The notes under the pieces: generated by a model
The model's database searches: none
Told to the model about the DNA's origin: nothing
The model's input: the letters and a program-made list of their open reading frames with translations, nothing else
Source of the DNA: Phaeovulum vinaykumarii
GTDB lineage: Bacteria > Pseudomonadota > Alphaproteobacteria > Rhodobacterales > Rhodobacteraceae
DNA: 64,000 nucleotides
Assembly (NCBI RefSeq): GCF_900156695.1
Contig: NZ_FTOM01000007.1
Coordinates: 62,001 to 126,000 of the forward strand
Direction: 5' to 3'
Made by a program: the position numbers and the translations under genes
In this document: positions 54,865-63,554 of the stretch, in pieces
Layout: the number at the start of each line of letters is the position of its first letter
Numbering within the stretch: position 1 is the first letter of the stretch

Positions 54865-55308
54865 TCATGAAACGTCCCGGTCCGGCCAGGGCGTGGCCGA
54901 AAGCGCGGCCCGAGGCGCCCCGGCAGACGCGGCGCGCCCCTCATCCGGCACGGGATCGGAAGGTGCGGGATCGGTGGGTGCGGGGGGCGGATCCAGATCC
55001 TCGTAGAAGCCGCGCGCTTCGGGGGCGGGGCCGCGGCGTTGCGGCACCCCGAGAACGCGCAGGACGCGCAGCCGGCGACCTTGCGGAAAGATCAGCACAT
55101 CGCCCGGCCCGACGGCGCGGCCGGGCCGCCGGCAGGGCTGGCCGTTGACCCGCACCCGCCCGGCGCCGATCAGTTCGGCCGCCAGCGCGCGCGTCCGCGC
55201 CATGCGCGCCATCCACAGCCATTTGTCCAGACGCAGCCGATCTGTGGCTCCGTCCGCGTCGGCTCCGTCTGTGTCAGCAGACGAAGGCGGCGGCCGGCGG
55301 CGGCTCAT
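54865..55308 (-). CDS. RNA-binding S4 domain protein (Hsp15-like)
   Basis: A 147-residue protein with an S4 RNA-binding domain (about residues 25-75, LRLDKWLWMARMARTRALAAELIGAGRVRVNGQ) like that of Hsp15, which binds stalled 50S subunits carrying nascent chains. The N-terminal tail of about 20 residues and the C-terminal 60 residues (Pro/Asp/Ala-rich) are low-complexity. It starts about 36 bases after the helicase stop and is likely cotranscribed with it. Role in ribosome rescue or RNA binding is inferred from the family. Confidence 0.9.
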   Translation of the reverse strand: MSRRRPPPSSADTDGADADGATDRLRLDKWLWMARMARTRALAAELIGAGRVRVNGQPCRRPGRAVGPGDVLIFPQGRRLRVLRVLGVPQRRGPAPEARGFYEDLDPPPAPTDPAPSDPVPDEGRAASAGAPRAALSATPWPDRDVS

Positions 55309-55344
55309 GCCGCCCCGCCCGGCCGCGGCGGTCGTGCGTCCGGC

Positions 55345-58344
55345 TCAGATCTTGTCACGAAGCTGGGCAAGAACGGCGAAGGGGTTGTCGGGGTCGACCT
55401 TCTTGTCGCGGGGGGGATGCGCCTCGAAGCTGCGCGCGCGTTTCTCGTCGCGCGACTTGTCGGACTTGCCGCCCTTGCGGCTTTTCTTGGGCGCCGGACC
55501 GCCGCTGCGCTCGGGGCGGTCGCCGCCCTCGGACTGGCGCGGCCCGCCCGAACGGCGCGGACGATCGCCCTTGCCTTCGGCACCCGCCTCGGCGCCGCGG
55601 CCCTTGCCGCCGCGCGCCTGCCCTTCGGCACCGCTGCCGCCGCGGCGGCCATGGCGGGCGCGATCCCCGCGCGGCTTGGGCGCCCAGGTGAAGGTATAGA
55701 AGACCTCGATCTCCTCGGCGGCGGCCGGCGTTGCGGCACCGCCTTCGGGCGCCTCTGCCGCGGCGGGGGCCGCGTCCGCAGCGGCGGCCGTTTCCGCCGG
55801 CGCGCTGTCGGCGGCTTCTGCCGCGGGCGTTTCGGTCGGGGTCTCGGCGGGGGCGGTCTCGGCGGTGGCCGTCTCGGGGGCGGCGGTCTCGGCGGCGGCT
55901 TCGGCTCCCGTTTCCGTGCCCGTTTCCGGCGCGGCCTCGGCAGGTGCCGTCTCGGGCGTGGCCGGGCGGGTGGTCCGCGGACGTTCGCCACGTTCGCCCT
56001 TGTAGCCCAGCCCCCCCATCAGATCGGCGAATTGCTCAAGCGTCATACCGGTGATCGACAGCATGTCGGGCGTGGCCTCGAAGCCGCCGCGGCTGTCCTG
56101 GGGGCGCAGCATGTCGGCCAGCCGTTCCAGCATGTCGATGCGGATCGCACGCGCCCCGGCCGGACGATAGCCCGAATAGGTGTAGCAGATCCGCTCCACC
56201 TCGGGCAGGTTCGGAATGGTGACCAGCCCCGGAGGCGGCGCCTCGGGGAAGGTGTCGAGCCCCTGATGCAGCCCCCACAGCACCAGCCGCAGCCGGGTCG
56301 GCGCGGGCTTCAGCAGCGCCGGCAGGAAGATCGTGTATTGCCCGAAGCGCACGCCATGACGGCGCAGCGCGGCGCGCATGTCCTGATCCAGCTCGCGGAC
56401 CTCGTTCGCAACCTCGTCGCGCGGCAGGATGCCCAGGTTCTCGACGATGCGGAAGGCAAAGCCCCGCGCCAGACCGGTCAGCGCCTCGTCGCGCGACATC
56501 GCCAGGAGCGGCTCGAACAGCGTCGAGATCTTGCGGTCGATGAAATGTTGCAGACGGCGGCGCACCTTCTCGGCCACGTCATCGCCGGCTTCCTCGTCCA
56601 CGAAGGCCTCGACCTGGGGCTTCAGCGCCTCGGCGCCGCACACCAGCTTGCCGACGGCATGTTCGCCCCACATCAGCCCGCCCTGCTCGGTCACGTCAAG
56701 CTCGGTATCGGGGGCGTTGTAGAAACGGTCCGCGCGCAGCGAGAATTCGGGACGCAGCGCCTCATAGGCGGCACGGGCCAGCGTCTTCGCCTCATCGGGC
56801 GAGGACGTGCCGTCCTGAATGAACCGGAACCCCGCGAGGCGTCCGGCGAATTCGCCCTCGACGCTGACCTCGCCCTTGTCATTCACTTCGGCCACAAGGC
56901 TCTCCTTCTGCTTGAGCCGGCGCAAGAGCACAGAAGTGCGCCGGTCCACAAATCGCTGGGTCAGCGCGCCGTGAAGCGCGTCCGACAGTCGGTCTTCTAC
57001 CGCGCGAGTCTTCTCGCGCCAATGGGATTCGTCGTTCAGCCACCCGTGGCGCTGGGCCACATAGGTCCAGGTCCGGATGAAGGCCAGACGGCGCGACAGC
57101 GCATCTATGTCGCCATGGGTGCGGTCGATGCGCGCGATCTGGCCGGCCAGCCAATCCTCGGGCACATGCCCGTGATCCTGAAGGAAGCCGAAGATTCGCG
57201 CCAGCAGCGTGGAATGCTCGGTCTCCGAGATCGAGCGGAAATCGGGAATGCGGGAGACATCCCAGAGCCGGCGCAGGTCCGACGGGTGGCGCAGCCGGTC
57301 GCGGATCTCGGGCATGGCCACCAGCGCCTTGAGCGCGCGCAGGTCGTCGGCCTCGCGGCCGCGTTGCAGGCGCGGATGATCGGGCGCGGCCTCGAGCGAC
57401 GCGATCAGCCGTTCGGGCGTGCCGAATTCCAGCCGCGCGTTGCGCCATTGCAACCGCTCGATCGGGGCGAAGCGATGGCCCTCGACGGCCTCGATCACCT
57501 CGGGCGGGGGGGCCGAGGCCTCGCCGGTCACGCCGAAGGTGCCGTCCTGGGTGAAGCGCCCGGCCCGCCCCGCGATCTGCCCGATCTCATGCGGAAAGAG
57601 CGCGCGCATCCGCCGGCCGTCGAACTTGGCCAGCGCCGAGAAGGCCACATGGTCGATGTCGAGGTTCAGCCCCATGCCGATGGCATCGGTCGCCACCAGG
57701 TAATCCACGTCGCCGTTCTGATAGAGCGCCACCTGTGCGTTGCGCGTGCGCGGGCTGAGCGCGCCCATGACCACCGCGCAACCGCCCTTCTGGCGGCGCA
57801 GCAATTCGGCCATGGCATAGACGCTGTCGACCGAAAAGCCCACGATGGCGGCGCGCGGCGGCATCCGGGATGTCTTTTTCGAGCCCGCCCAGCTCAGCGT
57901 CGACAGCCGCTCGCGCGAGGAGAACTGCACCCCCGGCACCAGTTCAGCGATGGCGCCCCGCGCCGCCGACGAGCCCAGGAACAGCGTCTCGAGGGTGCCG
58001 CGGGCGTGCAAGAGGCGGTCGGTGAAGACATGGCCGCGTTCAGGGTCGCCGCAAAGCTGGATCTCGTCCACGGCCAGGAAATCGGCGCCGATGTCGGTGG
58101 GCATGGCCTCGGTTGTGCAGACCCAATAGGCCGCGCGCTCGGGGACGATGCGTTCCTCGCCGGTGACCAGCGCCACGACCGAAGGGCCGCGCTGCGCCAC
58201 GATGCGGTCATAGACCTCGCGCGCCAGAAGCCTGAGCGGCAGGCCGATGACGCCGGTCCGATGCGCCAGCATGCGCTCGATCGCATGATGGGTCTTGCCC
58301 GTGTTCGTGGGCCCCAGAACCGCCGCGATGCGCCCGCCCGCCAT
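55345..58344 (-). CDS. Suv3-like superfamily II RNA helicase with long low-complexity tail
   Basis: Helicase of 999 residues. The N-terminal core has motif I AVLGPTNTGKTHHAIERML (about residues 8-26), motif II LAVDEIQLCGDPERGHVF (near 90), SSAARG-type motif III near 123 and motif VI region HEIGQIAGRAGRFTQDG near 262. The DEIQ motif and layout match the Suv3/MgpS-type RNA helicases of alphaproteobacteria and mitochondria. Residues from about 770 to 870 are an Ala/Glu/Pro/Thr repeat-like tract (for example ETAPAETPTETPAAEAAD), followed by a basic Gly/Arg/Lys-rich tail (about 890-965) that should bind RNA. GGAGAG precedes the ATG. The S4 gene follows closely. Confidence 0.9.
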   Translation of the reverse strand: MAGGRIAAVLGPTNTGKTHHAIERMLAHRTGVIGLPLRLLAREVYDRIVAQRGPSVVALVTGEERIVPERAAYWVCTTEAMPTDIGADFLAVDEIQLCGDPERGHVFTDRLLHARGTLETLFLGSSAARGAIAELVPGVQFSSRERLSTLSWAGSKKTSRMPPRAAIVGFSVDSVYAMAELLRRQKGGCAVVMGALSPRTRNAQVALYQNGDVDYLVATDAIGMGLNLDIDHVAFSALAKFDGRRMRALFPHEIGQIAGRAGRFTQDGTFGVTGEASAPPPEVIEAVEGHRFAPIERLQWRNARLEFGTPERLIASLEAAPDHPRLQRGREADDLRALKALVAMPEIRDRLRHPSDLRRLWDVSRIPDFRSISETEHSTLLARIFGFLQDHGHVPEDWLAGQIARIDRTHGDIDALSRRLAFIRTWTYVAQRHGWLNDESHWREKTRAVEDRLSDALHGALTQRFVDRRTSVLLRRLKQKESLVAEVNDKGEVSVEGEFAGRLAGFRFIQDGTSSPDEAKTLARAAYEALRPEFSLRADRFYNAPDTELDVTEQGGLMWGEHAVGKLVCGAEALKPQVEAFVDEEAGDDVAEKVRRRLQHFIDRKISTLFEPLLAMSRDEALTGLARGFAFRIVENLGILPRDEVANEVRELDQDMRAALRRHGVRFGQYTIFLPALLKPAPTRLRLVLWGLHQGLDTFPEAPPPGLVTIPNLPEVERICYTYSGYRPAGARAIRIDMLERLADMLRPQDSRGGFEATPDMLSITGMTLEQFADLMGGLGYKGERGERPRTTRPATPETAPAEAAPETGTETGAEAAAETAAPETATAETAPAETPTETPAAEAADSAPAETAAAADAAPAAAEAPEGGAATPAAAEEIEVFYTFTWAPKPRGDRARHGRRGGSGAEGQARGGKGRGAEAGAEGKGDRPRRSGGPRQSEGGDRPERSGGPAPKKSRKGGKSDKSRDEKRARSFEAHPPRDKKVDPDNPFAVLAQLRDKI

Positions 58345-58387
58345 CACTTCTCTCCTGCGCTGGCCGCCGGCCCCCAGGGCCCCGCGG

Positions 58388-58987
58388 CTAGAGCGCCTCT
58401 GCGCTGTCGCGGCTTTCAAGCCGCCTGATGGCGTCTTTCACATCCTGCTGATGCGGATGCAAGCGGTCCGAGGCCCGAAACGCCGCCAGCGCGGTTTCGG
58501 GGCGGTTCATGTCCTCGAGCATGCTGCCCAGAAGCGTCAGCATGCTCCAGTCGCGCGGCGCGCGCGACAGCGCCTGCGCCGCATCCGCCGCGGCCGGCCC
58601 GAACCGGCCCAGCGCCGCCTGCGCATTGGCCCGCGCGGCCCAGGCGGCGGCGAAATCGGGGGCATGGTCCAGAACGGCGGTCAGATGGCCCACCGCCACC
58701 TCGGGTTCGGCGGCATCCAGCGCCGCCTCGGCGCGCTGCAACAGCAGGTCCATCGCCGCCGATCCCGAATGCGACCAGGCCCGGCGGATATCCGATTCGG
58801 CCCGCGCCCAGGTCTGCCCGTCGGGGTCGGCCAGCTCGTCAAACAGCGGGTCCAGCCCCGACGCCCCCCCCGCCGTCGCCTGCGCCTGCGCCCAGGTCGG
58901 CGCGCCCCATCCCGCGGCCAGCGCCAGGAAAAACACCCCCGCCCGTGCCGTGACGAAACAATTGTGCCTTGTCGATGCGCTGCCCAT
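58388..58987 (-). CDS. Exported TPR-repeat protein
   Basis: A 199-residue protein with a signal peptide (AGVFFLALAAGWGAPTWAQA) and at least two tetratricopeptide-like helices (residues about 75-165, for example AAWAARANAQAALGRFGPAAADAAQAL and LTLLGSMLEDMNRPETALAAFRAS). It should lie in the periplasm and bind proteins. The ATG at 58987 is preferred; a TTG nine codons earlier is possible. The ribosome site is weak. The helicase gene starts 43 bases downstream, so they may share a transcript, although a link in function is not obvious. Confidence 0.78.
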   Translation of the reverse strand: MGSASTRHNCFVTARAGVFFLALAAGWGAPTWAQAQATAGGASGLDPLFDELADPDGQTWARAESDIRRAWSHSGSAAMDLLLQRAEAALDAAEPEVAVGHLTAVLDHAPDFAAAWAARANAQAALGRFGPAAADAAQALSRAPRDWSMLTLLGSMLEDMNRPETALAAFRASDRLHPHQQDVKDAIRRLESRDSAEAL

Positions 58988-59051
58988 AACCCAAGTGTAA
59001 CCCAAGGGCTGCAAATTGCGAGAGAGCAGCCATCACAAATCGGAGTTGGGC

Positions 59052-59345
59052 ATGAGCAAGGTCATCGAGGTCGCGGTCAGCAAGCTGTCGGAGAAACTGG
59101 CGGGGGGCTTTCCCGGCGTGGCGAAATTCGTCATCCCCGGCGAGGGCGAGATCATCGCCGATGCGCAGGGCGTGCGCGCGGCCGAACCGGGAACCGAGGC
59201 CGAAGTGACCCTGACCGCCTCGGCCGAGGTGTTCCGCGGCATGCTCGACGGCGAGGTCAACCCGACCGCCGCCTTCATGACCGGCAAGCTCAAGATCGAC
59301 GGCGCGATGGGCCTGGCCATGCAGCTTGGCGCGCGGCTGGGCTGA
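59052..59345 (+). CDS. SCP2 sterol-binding domain protein
   Basis: Small soluble protein of 97 residues with an SCP2-type lipid-binding fold: LAGGFPGVAKFVIPGEGEIIADAQGV, VTLTASAEVFRGMLDGEVNPTAAFMTGKLKIDGAMGLAMQLG. This domain binds hydrophobic ligands such as fatty acyl chains; bacterial ones usually have no proven role. GGAG precedes the ATG. Its stop TGA overlaps the ATG of the alpha/beta-hydrolase gene, so the two are translationally coupled and may both handle lipids. Confidence 0.9.
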   Translation: MSKVIEVAVSKLSEKLAGGFPGVAKFVIPGEGEIIADAQGVRAAEPGTEAEVTLTASAEVFRGMLDGEVNPTAAFMTGKLKIDGAMGLAMQLGARLG

Positions 59346-60304
59346 TGCGGTCGCGGGCGCCTGAGCGCGGCGCGCCGTTCCACGCCGCCATGTCGATGGG
59401 CCCGCCGGGGGCCGAGGGATGGTGGCTGTGGGCGGCCGACGGGGTGCGCCTGCGCGCCGTCCACTGGCACAAGGCGGCGGCCAAGGGCACGGTGATCCTG
59501 TTCACCGGCCGCACCGAATATTGCGAGAAATACGGCCCCGCCGCGGCGGCGCTGGCGCATGAAGGCTATGGCACCGTCACGCTGGACTGGCGCGGACAGG
59601 GGCTGTCGGATCGGCTGCTGGATGACCCCCTGCGCGGGCATATCGAGGATTTCGCCGATTACCAGCGCGACGTGGCCGCGCTGATGGCGGCGGCCGAGGC
59701 GATGCATCTCAAGCCGCCCTTCTTCCTGCTGGCCCATTCGATGGGCGGCACGATCGGGCTGCGCGCGCTGCACCGCGGGGTGCTGCCGGTGCGCGCGGCG
59801 GCCTTCTCGGCGCCGATGTGGGGGATCAAGCTGCCCCTTGGCCTGGGAAAGGTGGCCCCGGTGCTGGCCGCGAACCTGCTGCGCATGGGGCTGGGGGGCG
59901 CCTATGCGCCGATGACGGGCCCGGTGACCTATGTGCTGCGCGCCCCCTTCCACGACAACATGCTGACCCGCGACCCGGCGATGTGGGCCTTCCTGATCCG
60001 CCATCTGGCCGAGGAACCGGGGATCAACATCGCCGGCCCCACCCTGGCCTGGGTGGATGCGGGGCTGCGCGAATGCGCCCAGCTGATGGAAAAAGCCGCC
60101 CCCGACCTGCCGGCGCTGGCGAGCCTTGGCACGCACGAGCGCATCGTCGAGCCCGGCCCGATCCGCGATCTGATGGCGCGCTGGCCCAAGGGACGGCTGA
60201 TCGAGACCGAGGGCGTCGAGCACGAGATCATGATGGACCGCCCCGAGACCCGCGCGCGCTTCTTCGAGGCGGTCACGGGGCTCTTTGACGCCCATCTGAA
60301 CTGA
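59345..60304 (+). CDS. Alpha/beta-fold hydrolase (lysophospholipase-like)
   Basis: Serine hydrolase of 319 residues, close to PldB/monoacylglycerol lipase in layout. The oxyanion region is VILFTGRTEYCEKYGPAAAAL near 50-70, followed by LDWRGQGLSDR at 80-90. The nucleophile Ser132 sits in LAHSMGG, an Asp is expected in the region near 265 and the His in EGVEHEIMMDRPE near 300. The activity would release fatty acids from monoacyl lipids. The overlap with the SCP2 gene upstream supports a lipid-related role. The substrate is not determined. Confidence 0.88.
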   Translation: MRSRAPERGAPFHAAMSMGPPGAEGWWLWAADGVRLRAVHWHKAAAKGTVILFTGRTEYCEKYGPAAAALAHEGYGTVTLDWRGQGLSDRLLDDPLRGHIEDFADYQRDVAALMAAAEAMHLKPPFFLLAHSMGGTIGLRALHRGVLPVRAAAFSAPMWGIKLPLGLGKVAPVLAANLLRMGLGGAYAPMTGPVTYVLRAPFHDNMLTRDPAMWAFLIRHLAEEPGINIAGPTLAWVDAGLRECAQLMEKAAPDLPALASLGTHERIVEPGPIRDLMARWPKGRLIETEGVEHEIMMDRPETRARFFEAVTGLFDAHLN

Positions 60305-60671
60305 CCGCGCCCCATCAGCTGACCGCCCTGCCCCGCGGCATTTGCGTCCGCGCGGAGGGGGGGCTGCCACGCGGGCGCGCCCGTCCCGCCCGGCGAACCT
60401 CTCGGCGGCGGCGCGGGACAGTGGGGACCCCGGACTGGGGGGGCGCGCAGGGCGGGGGCGCGCAGGGACACCCGCCTCGCGCCCACCGCCCATACCCGCT
60501 CGCGCGCACGCCACCATAATCCGTCTGCGCCCCTCGCCTCCAGGCGGCGCGCCAAGGGGGCAAGGGCCAGCCCCCCGCCCCCGCGGGGCGGACACGAGAG
60601 GGCGGTCGGCCCCGGGGCTTTTCCTCCCTCGCCCACACCGGCAGCGGCCTCGCGCCTCGACGGGCGCTGGC
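60305..60671. other. GC-rich intergenic region, no gene seen
   Basis: About 365 bases rich in runs of G or C with no supported coding frame. Several short inverted segments exist, none with a T-run. The DMT-family promoter begins at its end. Confidence 0.5.
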
Positions 60672-60700
60672 TTGACAGCCCGGAACCGCGGCCCTTTGAT
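60672..60700 (+). promoter_or_regulatory. Candidate sigma70 promoter of the EamA transporter gene
   Basis: TTGACA (a perfect -35) is followed after exactly 17 bases by TTTGAT, 56 bases before the ATG. It is the strongest sigma70-like match noticed in the window. Confidence 0.6.
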
Positions 60701-60756
60701 CCCCCGGCCACGGGCACGACCGGGGCGGCGCGGCGACAACGGCAGGGGACGGGATC

Positions 60757-61671
60757 ATGCAGGACGCACGGCAGCGCATGCGCGCCTCGGCGATCGTGCT
60801 GGGGACCGGGGCCTTCTGGGGGCTGTATTGGCTGCCGGTGCGCAAGCTGGCCGATCTGGGCCTGCCCGGCGCCTGGGGCACGGTGGCGATCACGCTGATG
60901 GCGGCGCTGGTGCTGGCGCCCCTGGCGCTGCGCGCGCGCGCCCGGATCGCGCGGGCGTCGATGCTCGAGCTTCTCTGCGTGGCGCTGGGGGGCGCGGCCT
61001 TCGCGCTCTATTCGGTGGGCTTTGTCCATGGCCGCGTGGCGCTGGTGATCCTGCTCTATTTCCTGACGCCGGTCTGGAGCACGCTGATCGGGCGCTGGCT
61101 GATGGGCTGGCCGATCCCGCCGCTGCGCATGGGCGCCATCGCGCTGGGCCTGGCCGGTCTGGGGGTGATGCTGGGCGCGGGCGGCGGGCTGCCCCTGCCC
61201 CGCGGGATCGGCGAATGGATGGCACTGGCGGCAGGCATGCTGTGGTCGGTTTCGACCACCGGCATGCGCGCCCAGGCGATGCGGGACAGCGGCCCCGGCC
61301 TTGCGCCCGGCGCCGCGGCCTTTGTCTTTGCGCTGGGCGCGCTGGCCGCGGCGGCGGGGCTGGCGCTGGCCCTGCCCGCGGGGGCGACGGAGACGGGCGG
61401 GACGGCGGTGCCCGTCATCCCGGTGCTGGCGGTGGCGCTGCTGGCCGGGGGCCTGTGGTGGGGGCTGTCGCTGATGGCGCTGATGTGGGCGACGGTGCGG
61501 CTGGAACCGGCGCGGGTCGGCCTGTTGCTGATGACCGAGGTCGTGATCGGCGCGGTCTCGGCGGCGGTCCTGGCGGGCGAGACGCTGCGCCCGGCCGAGA
61601 TCCTGGGCGGGGCGCTGGTGATCGGCGCAGGCGTGCTGGAGCTGTGGCCTCTGCGCGACAGGCGCGCCTGA
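60757..61671 (+). CDS. EamA/DMT family transporter
   Basis: Integral membrane protein of 304 residues with ten predicted helices in two EamA halves: SAIVLGTGAFWGLYWLPVRKL (first), ALVILLYFLTPVWSTLIG, GEWMALAAGMLWSVSTTGM (second-half start), GLLLMTEVVIGAVSAAVLAGE and GALVIGAGVLELWPL. Family members export or exchange amino acids and other metabolites; the cargo is not predicted. It is a monocistronic gene with its own promoter. The converging Anbu gene ends about 260 bases downstream. Confidence 0.9.
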   Translation: MQDARQRMRASAIVLGTGAFWGLYWLPVRKLADLGLPGAWGTVAITLMAALVLAPLALRARARIARASMLELLCVALGGAAFALYSVGFVHGRVALVILLYFLTPVWSTLIGRWLMGWPIPPLRMGAIALGLAGLGVMLGAGGGLPLPRGIGEWMALAAGMLWSVSTTGMRAQAMRDSGPGLAPGAAAFVFALGALAAAAGLALALPAGATETGGTAVPVIPVLAVALLAGGLWWGLSLMALMWATVRLEPARVGLLLMTEVVIGAVSAAVLAGETLRPAEILGGALVIGAGVLELWPLRDRRA

Positions 61672-61933
61672 CCGGCCGGTGTGGCGCCCCATCGGCGCGG
61701 GCGTGTTGACCCAGGGACTGAGGCATGGGCGCAGCCGTTTCACGACAAAGCGCCCCCCGACGACAGAGAACCGCGCCGCGGAACGACGGGTGGCCACCGC
61801 GCCGGGCGATCGAGACCGCCTTGCCGCGCGGAGGGCCCAGAGTGGGGTGGCCCAGAATGGTGGGGCGCGCCGACGGAACCGGAACGCAGACGACGGAAGG
61901 GAAGCGACCCAAAGGGCGGAAAGCCCGCCCGCC

Positions 61934-62659
61934 TCAGATCTCGATGCGGGTGAAGGCCTCGCGCAGGGCCAGCGACCAGGCCTCGCTCATCCGCACGAAA
62001 TCGGTGTCGCCGGCCTCGATCCGGCGGCGGCTGCCCACCCTGCATTCGTCGCGCACGATCACCGTCATGTCGAGCGGCATCCCCACCGACAGGTTCGAAC
62101 GCAAGGTCGAATCCATCGACAGCAGCACCGCCTTTTGCGCATCCTCGAGCGAGGTCTCGGGCCGCACCACCCGGTCAAGGATGGGCTTGCCGTATTTGTG
62201 TTCGCCGATCTGGAGGAAGGGCGTGTCCTCGGTCGCCTCGATGAAATTGCCCTCGGGGTAGATCAGGAACAGCCGCATCGCGCCGCCGGCCCGCTGCCCG
62301 GCCAGGATCAGCGAGGCCGAGGTCGACACCTTGGCCGCGTTCATCTTGCCGTCGATGTCATGGCGCACGCTGGCCAGTTCAGCCCCCACCATCTCGGCGA
62401 CCTGGAGCATGGTCGGCGCCAGCATGATCGAGGTATCGGGCGTGGCCTCGGGATCCTCGATCGCCTCGCGCAGACGCGCGACCATGGTCTGGGTGACCGA
62501 CAGGCTGCCCGCGGTCAGGATGGTCACGACCCGTTCGCCAGGGGCCTCGAAGACGAAGGTCTTGCGATAGGTGGCGATGTTGTCCAGCCCCGCGTTGGTG
62601 CGGGTGTCCGACAGGAGGACCATCCCGTCGTTCAGCAATAGACCCACGCAATAGGTCAT
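61934..62659 (-). CDS. Anbu-type proteasome-like peptidase
   Basis: Self-compartmentalising Ntn hydrolase of 241 residues related to proteasome beta subunits and HslV. The ATG giving MTYCVGLLL is chosen because removal of Met exposes Thr2 as the N-terminal nucleophile; GGAG supports it, and the in-frame extension upstream would bury the Thr. SDTRTNAGLDNIATYRKTF provides the Asp and Lys that match Thr1/Asp17/Lys33 of the fold. VVTILTAGSLSVTQTMV and SMDSTLRSNLSVGMPLDMTVIVRDE follow as in the family. It is the last gene of the minus-strand cluster with a transglutaminase-like and an alpha-E protein, a conserved association proposed to make and cleave peptide tags. Confidence 0.9.
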   Translation of the reverse strand: MTYCVGLLLNDGMVLLSDTRTNAGLDNIATYRKTFVFEAPGERVVTILTAGSLSVTQTMVARLREAIEDPEATPDTSIMLAPTMLQVAEMVGAELASVRHDIDGKMNAAKVSTSASLILAGQRAGGAMRLFLIYPEGNFIEATEDTPFLQIGEHKYGKPILDRVVRPETSLEDAQKAVLLSMDSTLRSNLSVGMPLDMTVIVRDECRVGSRRRIEAGDTDFVRMSEAWSLALREAFTRIEI

Positions 62660-62741
62660 CGGCGTCTCCGATCCGGCGGCGAACATCGCCCCACCCTGAC
62701 ATCAACGCATCGACATAGGGTTAACGCGAAGTCTCGGTCAA

Positions 62742-63554
62742 TCACTGCTGGGCCTGTTCGACCGCCACCGTGACATCAAGCCGCTCTGAGCCCGGACCCA
62801 GCGCCACCCCGCGGATGGGCGCCGCGTCGCGGGCATCCGCCCCCGACCCCAGACGCAGGTAGCGCGCATCGGGGCAGCAGCCGTTGGCGGCGTCGAACCC
62901 GACCCAGCCCAGACCCTGCACATGGATCTCGGCCCAGGCATGGGCGGCCTCGTGCGGGGTGCCGTCCTCGGTGGCCAGCAGATACCCCGAGACATACCGC
63001 GCCGGCATGTCGAGAAGACGCGCACAGGCGATCAGCGCATGGGCATGGTCCTGGCAGACCCCCTCGCCCAGCGCCAGCGCCTCGGCGGCGGTGGTATGGG
63101 CATGGGTGACGCCGGGGCGATAGGCGATGGCCTCGGCCACCGCCTCGGCCAGCCGATGCGCCCGGTCGAGCGCATCCGCGCCCCCCGCCGCCTCGCCGTT
63201 GGCCAGCTCGCGCAGGCCGGGGTCGGGATGGGTGGGCAGGGTCGGGCGCAGATAGGCCGCCGGCAGGATCTGTTCGCGGTGCCCGCGCAGAACCCCGGCC
63301 AGATCCTCGGTCGCCACCCGCCCCGAGACGCGCACCACGACCTCGCTCAGGGGGCCGCGCACCGACCAGCCCTCGACCTGGTCGCCCGCCCCGTCGCGGA
63401 ACCGCCCGCCACGCACGCCATTGTCGACCGACACCTCCCATTCGATGACCTGCTGGCCGTCGAAGCGCGAGGGAAACAGACGCAGGCTCTGGACCGCGCC
63501 GCGCATCGGCGCGTCATAGGAATAGCGGGTCTCGTGGAAGACGCTCAGGATCAT
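62742..63554 (-). CDS. Transglutaminase-like protein of the Anbu cluster
   Basis: Papain-like transglutaminase/protease-fold protein of 270 residues. The N-terminal domain (FHETRYSYDAPMRGAVQSLRLFP) is the bacterial transglutaminase N-terminal beta domain. The catalytic triad is intact: Cys167 (GEGVCQDHAH), His205 (EAAHAWAEIHV) and Asp221 (GFDAANG). It would cleave or transfer amide bonds. No signal peptide is seen, so it acts in the cytoplasm. The start overlaps the stop of the alpha-E gene by four bases (ATGA), and the Anbu gene follows about 80 bases later, so they form one operon. Confidence 0.92.
   Translation of the reverse strand: MILSVFHETRYSYDAPMRGAVQSLRLFPSRFDGQQVIEWEVSVDNGVRGGRFRDGAGDQVEGWSVRGPLSEVVVRVSGRVATEDLAGVLRGHREQILPAAYLRPTLPTHPDPGLRELANGEAAGGADALDRAHRLAEAVAEAIAYRPGVTHAHTTAAEALALGEGVCQDHAHALIACARLLDMPARYVSGYLLATEDGTPHEAAHAWAEIHVQGLGWVGFDAANGCCPDARYLRLGSGADARDAAPIRGVALGPGSERLDVTVAVEQAQQ

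Noticed and set aside
55039-58428. Plus-strand open frame of about 1129 codons
   Set aside because: Antisense of the Suv3-like helicase and S4 genes.
60305-60756. Coding frames across the GC-rich gap before the EamA gene
   Set aside because: Low-complexity Arg/Pro/Gly products without start signals; the region looks non-coding.
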